Positions 32,761-44,781 of a stretch of DNA of 50,851 bases are shown piece by piece (position 1 is the first letter of the stretch; every line of letters begins with the position of its first letter). Location: positions 1-50,851 of the forward strand of contig NAOQ01000153.1 in NCBI GenBank assembly GCA_002751075.1, written 5' to 3'. This stretch comes from Ichthyophonus hoferi. Taxonomy: Eukaryota > Opisthokonta > Ichthyosporea > Ichthyophonida > Ichthyophonidae. The translations under genes were made by a program, and so were the position numbers. Under the pieces are notes generated by a model. That model saw only the letters and a program-made list of their open reading frames with translations, did not search any database and was not told where the DNA came from.

Positions 32761-33190
32761 TTATCCTATTGTATTATTTACTTTCCCACCAGTACTCCCT
32801 TGGAATGTTTTGTGAGCCACTTGTAATCTTACAGATACAAATCCATCTTTACCATTATTATTATTACGTAGTAGTAGTACCACTACTATTAGCGATAAAT
32901 TAACGTATACGCATATTTTTAATGTATTTACCGTATTAATTACCGTTGTACATATTTCATGGAGCAATATATATTCCTGCAAAAATAAGTAGGCCATACA
33001 GCAGTACATACTTAAAATAACCAGTATTATTAATGATCCAAACCGACCCATATTCAGACGGGAAGGGACGACAGATAAATGAATGATCTGTTAGTTGCAT
33101 TTTGAAACCCAAATACACGCATTTGTTATCAATTAACAAATAAGTGGATGGTTTGTTGGACAGAGTATGTCTATTATTTGATTGATGCAC
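32761..33190 (-). CDS. Possible two-exon small protein, unidentified
   Basis: Two minus-strand frames look partly coding. 33190 to about 33020 reads a piece with two cysteines (NKCVYLGFKMQ, then FICRPFPSEYGSVWI) before a GTATGT donor-like site at about 33013. About 32860-32761 reads NGKDGFVSVRLQVAHK and ends in TAA. Phases with the obvious donor do not join cleanly, so the model is uncertain. It may be a small secreted protein whose start is to the right. Confidence 0.25.
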
Positions 33191-34780
33191 AGCTGGCCCA
33201 ATTAAAGATGAAAAAGTGTTTTACGATCTCTGGCCTCTCCTCAATTGTTCTGTCTCTTATTTCAATCTAAATACTTGTAGCAAGAATTACATCAAAAAAA
33301 TTTAAAATGTATTTTAAATAAATTACACAAGAAGAGTCATAAATTGTTTTATTGTGAACATTATGGATCATTTGTATCACTTACTAGATGGCGAAGATGG
33401 TAGGTGCTCACCTACAGAGTATGAAAGGTGGAAGTGATCATTCACTGTATAATAAAATTTTATTGGTCCATGAACAGGGAAACACTCCATATAATCAATA
33501 ATAAATGAGATAGCATATTCCTACTTGATTGGGTATGGCCCCAAAACTAAAAACTCAATAGATAACGAAAATACATCGGCATTAATATTGAAAAAAGTAA
33601 TTTGATCGATTTTGTTGAAATGAAATTAAAAAGACCGCTTTCAATCCGAGTAGTCATTAAATATAACAATGAGTCGGAGCCTATATTATTATAATCAGAG
33701 ATATAATAGATAGTTCTTAGAATCAAAGAAATATTAATGTTATGATGTTCTTTTCTAGGATTTTTTAACGCAGGCAAATGTCACAAAGCAAAGAATTATA
33801 GATGAGAAGCGCTTGATATCGGCACATTTATAGACATATACCAATTAGAGCAACAAATATTATCGTTTCTAAACGAAGATTAGTCTAACTAATTATGCCC
33901 AAAAATCCTAAAAGAAACAATAATAGTTACTTACTTAAGTACATCCAGATAATACTCACGTTCCTCAACTTACAGGTGTTGCCAATCTGGAAAGTGCATT
34001 TCTTTCTGTTGATTGTGATTTTTACAGATTTTTACAGATTTTTACAGGTACAACTAAACCCCCACAAAAGTACTACAATCGAATACCAGACTGATAACAT
34101 TTGACGTAAACCCGAAACTTCAGACTGATCTGGCCTTCAATTTCGATTTACCAGCAAATCGGAAACGACCAGTTATAAATAGCAATAACAATAACATGTG
34201 ATTTAAACGTTATATTCTTATATATTTATATGCCTGGGTCAACTACCTCTTACATATGCCAGCCACGAGGTACAGAGCCATAGTATAAGCAATGAAAAGA
34301 ATAATACACAGAGCATAAGCCTTAAGTCGATCCGGTCGAGTCATATATTGTTATTAGATAGACCAATAAAACAGTGTTATATAAGATATATTTATTTCTC
34401 GGGAGAGGAGGGCCAATGCTAAAGCATATGATTCATAGACAATCTATAACAATATTTATTTTAATAATTTTTATACATAAATATATATTTTTGGCAGACT
34501 TTAAAATTTCAATTTAATTATATTAATATCTCCTTTGTATTTCTTTTTCCTTTGTAGGTGATTTTATTGCAACTATTAAATTATCTGATGGATCAAACAT
34601 TTTCATGACGTCCTCTAAAAGAGCTATGAGCTATAAATTTACAGAGTTTAAGCAGAAGATTTGATTAAGCATATGGCTCAAAATATTCCACTGATTATTG
34701 GAAATAGAACAAACCTCTGTCGTAGTGAGTTACTCCATGAGTTGATTGGTTTATTGACCTTGTAGCACTATGCTGTAAAC
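33191..34780. other. AT-rich stretch, no gene recognised
   Basis: The minus frame 33547-33777 and plus frame 33895-34104 show no family. Three tandem GATTTTTACA units are at about 34017-34047. A CCAATAAAA...TATAA arrangement at about 34360-34385 is promoter-like. Confidence 0.35.
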
Positions 34781-34784
34781 CAAT

Positions 34785-34862
34785 AGGAAACATTAATTAT
34801 TTACAAAGAAGCCCTGCCAAACTTAAATAGGAAGGAACGTCTTTTCTTTCCAGTAATAAGTG
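34785..34862 (+). repeat. Dispersed element R3, copy 1
   Basis: ATTAATTATTTACAAAGAAG, CCTGCCAAACTTAAATAGG, AAGGAACGTCTTTTCTTTCC and AGTAATAAG blocks, about 75 bp. It matches 37740-37822 (same orientation) and 28465-28545 (inverted) at about 80%. A CCAATA word precedes it. Confidence 0.7.
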
Positions 34863-35133
34863 CAGTTAATAACAATAAATAAAATAGAATGAGCCATAGA
34901 GTTTTAAAGAATATTTTGGCCCCAGATATGATCTTTTATTATTTATTTTGAGTACCACTTTATCTTTTACAATACACCTATTGTGTTTTGTGTGCGTGTG
35001 TTTTCTTGATTGGGTAATAAGTTTCATCTTTTTTAGTGCTGCAGCAAGATATATTTACATTTGTTTCCATTTAATCGTCGATTGTTAATTAGCGACAGTT
35101 AGCGTGAGGTCTTATTAACCCCCCCCCCCACCC
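34863..35133. other. Gap left flank ending in a C homopolymer
   Basis: No coding region. The last bases before the gap are a run of C broken by one A, which probably stopped the assembly. Confidence 0.6.
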
Positions 35134-35567
35134 NNNNNNNNNNNNNNNNNNNNNNNNNNNNNNNNNNNNNNNNNNNNNNNNNNNNNNNNNNNNNNNNNNN
35201 NNNNNNNNNNNNNNNNNNNNNNNNNNNNNNNNNNNNNNNNNNNNNNNNNNNNNNNNNNNNNNNNNNNNNNNNNNNNNNNNNNNNNNNNNNNNNNNNNNNN
35301 NNNNNNNNNNNNNNNNNNNNNNNNNNNNNNNNNNNNNNNNNNNNNNNNNNNNNNNNNNNNNNNNNNNNNNNNNNNNNNNNNNNNNNNNNNNNNNNNNNNN
35401 NNNNNNNNNNNNNNNNNNNNNNNNNNNNNNNNNNNNNNNNNNNNNNNNNNNNNNNNNNNNNNNNNNNNNNNNNNNNNNNNNNNNNNNNNNNNNNNNNNNN
35501 NNNNNNNNNNNNNNNNNNNNNNNNNNNNNNNNNNNNNNNNNNNNNNNNNNNNNNNNNNNNNNNNNNN
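35134..35567. other. Assembly gap (434 N)
   Basis: A run of N. Unlike the first gap, the flanks do not share obvious sequence. Confidence 0.99.
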
Positions 35568-36588
35568 CCAAACTTCTAAATGAATCCTAGCTTATCAGTT
35601 TCTGGTCATATATATTTATATTAAATTTTATTACTTTTTTTTTACATGAAAAATAAAAAATATTTTCTATATGAAATATATACGTGGTGAAAGCTTTAAA
35701 AAGAGTAAGTTTATACAATGATATATAGATGGACATTTGTAGCATACAGTGCTAATTCCATACCTTGGGGTTATTTGTCTTACTTTTCAACCAATTGGTG
35801 TCATTAGTTTTGCCTCGTGCAAGGAACCATCTAATTGTTTTGACCAATTATAAATAGATTGTATTTGAGCCATTTTGGTTATTTTGTAGTTAAGAAAATT
35901 GTATAATTAACGACCATTTTTTTTCCGGCTTTTACATTGAAATTAAATGTTATTTTAATATAAAAAATATGCTTTAATAATTTATAGCTATATATTGTTA
36001 GACATAAATTGACAGTGTTACTAAAAAAGAAAGTCCAGTTACTTGACATCTTTAGCCAATCATTGGGAGCTGTTTTAATTTTTGAAGCTAGTTTATTTTA
36101 AAAGAATAAGTTGAGTCCTTTTTCATTTTCTCTTGGTTAAACCAAGTTAATTATTTATCACTATTGATTTAATTTATTTTAGTCATTTAAAATATTGGTA
36201 TCATGGAAGCTTGGTGCTTGTGGTACGCCTATATGCAGATGTCAACAACTTGTATATATGATCCTCGGCGAATTGCGGCCTGAGAAAATCTACCGTTCTA
36301 CTCTTATATCTTTTTTTATTTTAAAATAAGCAATGGTGACACATGCTTAACTATTAGCCAATGATATTTAATAACTCCTTAAATATGACGAAAGTTCTAG
36401 CCAATAATATGATGATTATCATGCTAGAACAGTTTCTTCAGATTGTCGGTGGATATATATATGTACCAGCATGCATACATCTACATGTGTTCATAATATG
36501 CTGGTTTTTGTGTTTTGGTATCTTGTTAGGTTTCTTATGTCATCCTGTTTTAATTTTCAATAAATTCTCAGTATAAAATCATTTTAAT
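35568..36588. other. AT-rich stretch upstream of a small open frame
   Basis: No recognised gene. ACCAATTATAAATAG at about 35844-35858 has CCAAT and TATA words close together. A TATAAAAT word sits at about 36572, 17 bp before the ATG at 36589. Confidence 0.35.
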
Positions 36589-36900
36589 ATGAAGCAAACA
36601 GGTCTTTTCTCTATTGATTATTATAGCCTTGGCTATCAAGGATACGATTCCTCTTCTTCCAACGGGTCTCTCTCTGACTCTAGTGAAGATTCTTGTTATG
36701 AACACGGTTCACAGGCAACCCGTGCCCCAGAACCACGTTGTCTTCCAAATCCTCCTATGGACTGGATAGAAAATACAAATGTTTCCGTACTCAATGTTCC
36801 ACGTTCTCCTGCCACTACTACTAGCACAACCGAAGAAGCTAGCATGCATTTACGCCACTTACTTGGCTTGAACAGAACATCGGTCAACATTTCTTGTTAG
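36589..36900 (+). CDS. Small open frame, 103 residues, unidentified
   Basis: ATG at 36589, TAG at 36898-36900. Residues 1-20 are Tyr-rich. Residues about 20-40 are Ser/Asp/Glu-rich with a run of serines. A Pro-rich middle contains PNPPMDWIENTNVSVLN, then a Thr/Ser run, and it ends LGLNRTSVNISC. The local base composition is richer in G+C than its flanks, and codon use looks coding-like. The stop overlaps a GTTAGT donor-like word, so it might be a first exon; a proline-containing reading at about 37320-37390 (AVSGLNPPVVRRK) could be a later exon. No signal peptide or known domain. Confidence 0.4.
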   Translation: MKQTGLFSIDYYSLGYQGYDSSSSNGSLSDSSEDSCYEHGSQATRAPEPRCLPNPPMDWIENTNVSVLNVPRSPATTTSTTEEASMHLRHLLGLNRTSVNISC

Positions 36901-37739
36901 TAATAATTTATTATTATTATACAACAGCCTTTCGAATATCAAAATGAACATATAAGAACCACACTATCATCAAAAACCACCACTTTGTATGAACTTTTCC
37001 CCCCAATGTACGATATTGACACGAAAAGTTATTTTAAGTGAAACAAAAGATGCTTTCAAGCGTGATTTTTAGATTATCCGCCCAAGTTGAATGCTAAACG
37101 AATTATAGTTGATAAACGGATGCACCCTACCGACAACTCTCTACCTACTGTTTCGGTTCATTGAATTTTTCCGACTGTCTGCAAATATAATCTACTGGTA
37201 CAATGTATTTATTACCATTATTTTATATTATTTTATAGCGATTTGACCTTGACCTACAGTCCGATATTGGAAGAAATGTTAACTATTTTCTCCATTGATT
37301 GTGTTTTTCTCTTTTATTTTTGAAGCCATTTTGGCAGTTTCAGGTCTAAATCCTCCAGTAGTTAGACGCAAAACTTGTTTTTCTCTAAGATAGAATAGAC
37401 TTCTATCGAAATGTCTGTCGACGGCCTAGCCCGCGAAATTTGCATACCAAAATTTTCAAGTAAAATATAGAGAAAGACCCAAAACATGAAGTGTCATAAT
37501 TTGACTGTGTGTAATTATATACTATACTATAATGTAATGCCGTACCATATATGCGTATATTCAAGTCTTAACTGTAATGAAAAATTGGCTATTATATTTT
37601 GATGAGGTGTAGAAATGTTATTTTGTATTACAATAATATTATGGCTGATAGATAATATAATGTGTACATCTCGTTTAAAGGCAGTGTTATATGGAGGACT
37701 GACGAAAGAATATTGGCAATCATTTAATAGGTTAACCGA
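36901..37739. other. Stretch 3' of the small open frame
   Basis: 37320-37393 reads a short coding-like piece, as noted under 36589. A block at 37171-37195 resembles 27349-27385. Otherwise AT-rich with no gene. Confidence 0.35.
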
Positions 37740-37822
37740 GAAATATTGATTATTCACAAAGAATCCCTATAAAAATTAACTAAGAAGGAACGTCTTTTCT
37801 GTCTAGTATTAAACGAGTATAA
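37740..37822 (+). repeat. Dispersed element R3, copy 2
   Basis: ATTGATTATTCACAAAGAAT, CCCTAT, AGAAGGAACGTCTTTTCT and CTAGTATTAA blocks. Same orientation as 34785-34862. Confidence 0.7.
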
Positions 37823-38229
37823 GAACAGTAAGTGAAATCATTAACTGTAAACGCTTTGATTTCCAACATGCTCATATATAGAGATCGTTAATCGCGATTG
37901 TATGATGATCCAATTATTTGCAGCGATTTTCAATCAACGTAATACGATATCATGGTTATCAAGACCCTCACGATTCCCCAGCGCCAAGGTCAACAAGAAT
38001 AAGCAACCGAGTATAACGTGCATTGCATTTATTGCCATATATATATATTATAAAGTACATCTTTCTATATTCAAATACGTTAATAGGTAGGTGCATTAAC
38101 TTAATAACTTTATTAGAAATATTGCTATCAGAGTAAAAACGTAATGCTTTTAGTGCACCACAACACGATCGATGGGCATGTACCTGAATCATTCAGGAAC
38201 ATGTGAACATCCCTAGTGGGTCTTTGTAA

Positions 38230-41200
38230 TCAATCTTTCATGAGTTTTACTAGCCAATACGGATGTTTATGATTAGCACCATTTAAATTATTAAAAACTA
38301 GTCACATAACTAAAGGTTGGACAGTTAACACTAGCTATAAGCCAAAGTATAAAAGAAATCAAAAATAATAAATAAAGGACCTGCTCATACATACGCGGTA
38401 ATGAGTAGCAAAAACAAAAAGTTCTCATAACACACAAATACTTTGCATTTAATTATATATAGAATAATCACATTATTATTATAATTTCTAACTCACCATT
38501 AGCACTCACATATGATAGTATCCAGATCACTCACTTGTTCAGAACTCAGAGTACAGTTTATTAACATTAAATAGTGTCAATAGCTATTATTTACATTATA
38601 ATATATAACCCATTACTGATCGATCTCATTGTGTAATTTCCACATTCGCACCTAAACAAATTAAGGCATCAATTCCTTCTGAATTTGAACAGAGGTATAA
38701 TTACTACAGCCAGTCACCTAGAGAGACGGTATATAGTCCTTCTATAGAGCCTCTACCACACCAACTGTGCCTTAAAGATAGATGCGATTCAGCGACTATT
38801 ACTACCGCTGGTCCAGAAAAATTAACTACTATTAAATAGACAATTGGAGATACCAACAGCTGTGGACAAGTTGCTAGAACTGACACAGATTCTGATGGGA
38901 TTATAGACCTGCACGTTTCCACTGCAAAGCAACACAGCTATCCACAGGACAAGTTTCTGACCATTCAGGACAGGCAACAATTCAACATTCTGGAATACAG
39001 CAAATCTTCTACTCTGTTCCCTTCATTCATGGTAACAGCAGTTTTGACAACACAGGAAGAACCTGCTGTCAACTCCCTCTCACACCTTCATTTTTCAGAA
39101 GTTCTTTGAAAAGAACCCATCACTTTTACAGACTTCATTGATTACCCAACCATGATGGACACAGAACAATTGCAGTTTGATTTTGGGTTGCAACCACAAG
39201 ACACTTCACTACCAGAGTCCCCAACTCTGAGAATAGCTCATTTTCAAGTTGACTTACGCTCTACTGCTTAGTGACATGAAGACATGGTACTGCAAATGAA
39301 ACAGCAACAACAGACAAAGTATCGGCAACTACGGTAACTAATAGCGCAATTGCTTCAAATATTGGTCGTCTAGGAGAGTCCGTCCACTACAATGCCTCCT
39401 CAACTGGTTTTACAGTCATCACCTGTACAGCCCATTGCATCATAACCTACACAATATGCCCCATCTCCTGTGCCCAATCCAACCTCATGATGGAGACTCA
39501 TACAGAACTTTTATTTCAGCCCAGAAGCACTCATCCTCAGTTCCTGCCTTATCACACTGCACCCCTGAGCTTTAATATATCACAACCAGTCCCATCTTTT
39601 GTAACGGCATTTCACTCATCATTTGGAGTACCTCCATCTCTGTATGCTCAGCAAGTTTCAGCCAACACGGGCACTCTGTCCCTCAACAATGTTAGCAGGC
39701 GACCCCTACTGATTGATTATACAAAGATCTTTCATCAATCAACAATCAGCACTTATCTTTTATCACCAGTGGAGTAAAGATCTTCATGTCTTCACCACAT
39801 ATGAGAGATGTACCATACACTATTAAAATACTTCAACTGTCGAGGAACATCAATATATTCAGAAAAGTAGTACTCATTGTATTGAAGAACATTTGGCATG
39901 TTACTACCTAAATGGCATGGTAGGTACACCAGAACGTAAGTATGCCGCTCTCAAGGATGCCAATCCCTGCAAATTCGTCTTTGACAAAATGACAGAAGTG
40001 CCCAAGCTTTATGGAATACCCTCTGCCAACATTATTACAGGATGACATGACGATTACCTAAGCATTAAAATGGAAAGGGCGGAGTTATCCTCAGTGTTCA
40101 TAGCCCGATATAAAGCTACTTCCACCTAGCTACATGGTACCATTCATCAAATCCATAATGATTCGATTCCAACCTTCACTTTTTGGGTTATTTACAATTT
40201 GCCTAGGTATGTAGGTGCAGCCAATTGATTGGAAGCACAAAATGAAAAATTCCACCCCTTGGCAAACAACTATCCATGTCCTACTAACATAAGCGGGACT
40301 TTCCAACATTGGATCGCACCATATCTACTGCTCACAAACAATATGACCCTTATACCCAGTCATAGGTTGGAGCACACAAGACAAACTTGGGCAGGCCCAA
40401 CAGTAACAATTTTTAAAAACCTGATGGAAAGCCTGACATCAATAAGCTTTCCAAAGTATAAAGCGAATTTTATGGTGGTTACCACCCTGAAAGGTACATT
40501 AATCATAGCACGGTATATTGCAATCAAAACAAAAGTAGCCCAAATTTTGGAAAACTCTGGGAAGACTTAAAACAAACTAAGCAACAAAAACAGAACAACA
40601 CGGAAGTTATAAACCTCCACAGTCAATCAGTCAAAAACCCCACCATCTCACTTACACATGCAGGTTTGGTCACTACAGCATTGGGATTTTCAAAGGAAGC
40701 TTCATGCTTGACTCTGGCGCCAGCATGCACGTCTGCTCAACATTGGCAGCGTTTGCAGAGCAGTCCCATAAACATTGCAGTCATCGTGACCATTGGCAAC
40801 CGGATCATAGCAACACTGGCAGGAACAGTAATGTTAAGGTTGCATCTGACCACCCAAATGATTGTATTAAAACTAGTGTTTGATTTGCAGTCAGCTTGGA
40901 TCAGTTTCTTTTCCACTTTTGCTCTTCACAGGCTAGATGTTGCCACCACTTTTTTAGTTAATCAAGTGACAGTTGCACTTGACGGCCACACCATTCTTAT
41001 TGGCCGACCCTACAGGAACGAGTTCTACTTCCTCAATGCTGACATTGTCCTTCCTTACACCCCTTCATGTAGCCCAATCCGGGTAGCAGAACCAGACATC
41101 AACACCACTGAAACCACATGCCTCGCCAAATGGGTAAACGTTGACATTACCTACATCCCATCAGCTGCAAGTGTAGTAACACATGCATTGTGGCACAATT

Positions 41201-41235
41201 GTTTTATGCATTCGTCAGACACGCATCTTTGGTAG
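38230..41235 (+). mobile_element. Ty1/copia-type fossil B (LTR/leader, gag region, protease region)
   Basis: The left part (38230-38900) is R1, probably an LTR plus leader. It is followed by gag-like sequence: a Pro/Gln/Ser-rich stretch at about 39.3-39.8 kb, a gag core near 39.9-40.2 kb and a zinc-knuckle-like part near 40.5 kb. A retropepsin-type DSGAS motif lies at about 40710-40724, then the region up to the start of the pre-integrase domain at about 41200. It stops where fossil C begins on the opposite strand. No integrase core, reverse transcriptase or right LTR is visible. Many breaks, at least five. It is old, because no close copy exists in the window. Confidence 0.75.
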
Positions 41236-43760
41236 GCCCTTTTTCCTGCTCAGGATGATGGGAAACAGTAGTCTGGGATGGATGCCAAATTTCTTCAAAT
41301 AGGAAGGAAGTTGCAAGTTCAGGTACTCAGCTCCATTGTCTGTTACAAGATTGGCCATAGGCTTGTCATGCATGGTAGTAGCATAGGCGTGATCTTGAAG
41401 GCTTCAGATGTGTCTGATTTTTTTCTGAGTAAGTACACTTTAACATAGTGTGAATACTCATCTATAAATGTTATCACATATTGGAAGTCAAAGTAGGACT
41501 TGCACAAGGGTCCAACCAAATATGGGTGTACTCTCTGTAGTATTCTTGTAGCTCAGTCTGTTCATTTAAGGTAAATAATCCTATTGGCTTTGGGCATTTT
41601 ATAGGTTCCACAGTCCTTCTTCTTGCCCAACTCCATGTTGTTTGACATTACCAATGTAAGAAACATAATCGCTGGACTGGTATGCATGATCCTGGAATGA
41701 AGAATATCATATGCCATTAAGCCTATGTGGGCTTCTGGTTCTTCAGTTTTGGTAGGAGACTTCCTCTCAACTATCATGCTGGCCTCCTGCTGGTAAGTAG
41801 AGATTGATCCTTTCTGACCACTATTTCTCTCTACTTCCTCTGGTGGGATCACAGAGGCATCTAGCCTGTATATTACATTGTTTTTTCTGTACCAATCATC
41901 ATTATTACTTCTTTCCTAAAGAATTGTTAGAGTATCATCCTTAAAAAATGTTGTGATACCTTTTCCCTTCCATGCTGGAATGGAGAGCAGACATACCTTT
42001 AAATTGGGGACCAACAGTGGATTCTCCCATTTGATGGAAGTCATCTTTTCCCCTAATCCAGCAGCTAGCTATATGCTGCCAGATTCTAGTACCATGCTCT
42101 TCTGTCCATTTCTCCAATGTACATATAATGTTCCTGGGGTAAATATGGTGAAGTCCTTTTTTCTAAAGTGAAGGTGCCTTGGTGAGCCACTCTCTAGTAC
42201 AAAACTCTCATTTGGCTCTACACCCTCAATTTCCTCTTTATTTATTAACATATGGCTACATATGAGGTATCTTCTTCCACTGTGTAAACTGTGCTTAGTT
42301 TTTTTTTCCCATTCTTGTATGGTGGGAAGGTACCAGCCTCTTTGTTCCCTAAGTGATGATTGGCCTTTCGTTCCTCAGGGGGACCTCTCTGCTTCCAAGG
42401 GGTTCTTGAACCATTATTTTTGCAGCCTAATTAGTAATGAGGGCTAATGTTTGGGTTGCTGAGTCTCTTTATAACAAGGCACTGACTTATTGAGTGTGCT
42501 CCTTGGCATATGTCATACGTTTCTGACTCATTGTTATAAAATCCAACACTAGGTCTGTGTTGGTATTCCTCCCTCAAATTTCGTCGGTTTCCATTCTTTC
42601 TGCTGATTCAAGCTTGATATGGGTAGCCATATTGTCTATAAATTCCTTCAGGGTACCACAGCTTTTGGTAGCCTAATGGAAAGTTCTTGGCTTCTTTATC
42701 TTATTGCTCATAGGTCATAGATCATCTTTGTGACCACAGCCTAGTCAGGCTGTTTCATGACTGTTCCTTTCAGACGTTTGCTAGCAGCCACTACTCTCGC
42801 AATATATTCATTATTATGTTCAATTGATCTGAGAGATGTTTCTAAGTATTCCAGCTTGTAGTTAATCTGCTGTCCTGTATCTTTTCCATTAAATTTGGCT
42901 TTCATCCTTCTCCAAGTATAAATCACAAATTAGATTTGCTATCAACTTGCTATTAAATGCTGCTCTATTGATACTGATGCGTATGGGCATTGTCTAGCAG
43001 TTGATTCTTGGAGTGACACTTTGGTTAGGTTCTGGAGTTGTTGGAGGGTTGGCTCTTCTATTGCCTGTATGCACACAGAAACTTGCATATTATCTGATGC
43101 ACTCAGCCCAGTTGATATAGTTGATTAACATTGAAAATCTCTTTTTTTGGAAATGGGGAGTGATATTCTGGGAACCCCTCCTTCCAATTGCATTAGCAAA
43201 TGCTGCATCATTTCAGCTGTAAAAACTGGCTGACTTCCAGAAGAACTGTTGACGTTGTCTCTTGGTAGAACTGTTGTTCTACCGCTCTCCTAGCATGGTT
43301 CTATTCATAGGTTTTGCATTTGATGGGTTTTGCGTATCAGTGGAGGTGCGTTTTGGTTGCTGGGCCTTAGTAACTCTGTCTGAATCTAAGCTGGTATTTA
43401 TAGATTCTGCTTCACTATCTACAAATGCAAGACGTCCATTTTCTGATTCACTCATACTCATGTTGCAATTTCCTAAAAGGCTTCAAGACTTTTCCTCTTT
43501 ACTGCTGTTGAAAGAGAGTTGAACTCTTAACTTTTTCTTGCCTATGAATCCTAACTTGGTTGCTGAAGAAATTACTGACTTGTGTTTAACTCTAAATACA
43601 GTGGGTATAGATATATCACTCCTAGGTACTGTCATAATGAACTCTAATGATAGACAAAAAATAGTCCTTTGTACGATACTTTATTATGCAACACTTACAA
43701 AAATTAGAATCCAGACTAAGTCTGCGATTGCTGGTTATTTGGTTGGTTCAGGTTAATACC
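41236..43760 (-). mobile_element. Ty1/copia-type fossil C (gag to integrase)
   Basis: Read right to left: a gag N-terminal region at 43650-43280 (related to 9632-9922 and 16090-16285), a gag core at about 42926-42741 (WRRMKAKFNG, LEYLETSLRSI), a retropepsin-type motif near 42195 (VLESGS), a pre-integrase part at 41852-41562 (HIGLMAYDILHSR), and an integrase part with TDNGAEYLN at about 41330. It is truncated at about 41236 against fossil B, with no reverse transcriptase or RNase H. Right of 43760 the flank shares a short block with about 7332-7365. Many breaks; old. Confidence 0.78.
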
Positions 43761-44775
43761 AATTGACCAGGTGAAAAACCTTTTAAACAAAACATATTAT
43801 TGAATAGGTACTCAGCCTATTTATTATCTGACATGTCAGCAACATTTGTCCAATTAATTATGTAAAGTATGATGTTAAGTATCATGTATGTATAATCAAT
43901 CATTATTTAAAACATGATAGATTTTCATGCTAGACTGCATTAAACATCTAGTCCTGATTAAATCTAATTAATTAATATCTAACTCTACATTACCAATTGA
44001 AACCTAATTGTAAACGCTAATGAATATTTAGAGGTACAATGCTACATGAACAATAAGTATAGTCGTACAAGATATCATGAAGTATACAGCCTAACACCTA
44101 TAGGTGCTAAAATACTTCAAAACATTTGCTCCGAAATAGCTTATTATGTATTCACAGGATCTCTGCCATTGGCAGGTCCAATATTGATTGATCATCTTTG
44201 ATTGGCAGGCTTAGATTGCACCAAATATTTTTACAGAACACATGCAATAGTAATTACTAATAATGTTAAATGATTATAGATATATAAAGAAATATTTAAA
44301 TTAATTTAGTATTCATGTTTTACCATAAACCCAAACTAATAAGCAGCTAATATTATATATATATTATATTATATCATATGCCGTAGTGTATAATATCATA
44401 CGTAATATATTATTTACCAGTGATTATTATGCAATGAAAGTACAATTATATTAGACATTTCTTTTAATTAAATCTCCATTAGTATCAACTAATCCTAATG
44501 TAGTAATGCTAATTAGACCAATTTTGTTCTTTATTACACCAATCTAGTTATAACCTAATTACGTAAGATCCAATAGGAAACCTAGGTATCTCATCTATAC
44601 AGTGGTAAATATTATCATTTTAAGTAAGGCTAATTAAGCGAATCACATAACCTCATTATTACCAATGAAAGGCATCTATAGCAAGTAAATGCAGAATTAC
44701 TAAAATAACATGTACCAATGTGCTGACATCTCAACTTCTAGGTTTGCTTTAACTTTAGTTAAGTCTTCATCTATC
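43761..44775. other. AT-rich interval between fossil C and the helicase gene
   Basis: Possible LTR debris near 43940-43980 (shared with about 7332-7365), and a TATATTATATTATATC run at about 44354-44380. Many CCAAT words. No gene seen; the helicase 3' UTR would lie at its right end. Confidence 0.4.
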
Positions 44776-44781
44776 CAATTA

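Noticed and set aside
35089-35571. Frame running through the second gap
   Set aside because: It consists almost entirely of unknown bases and a C run.
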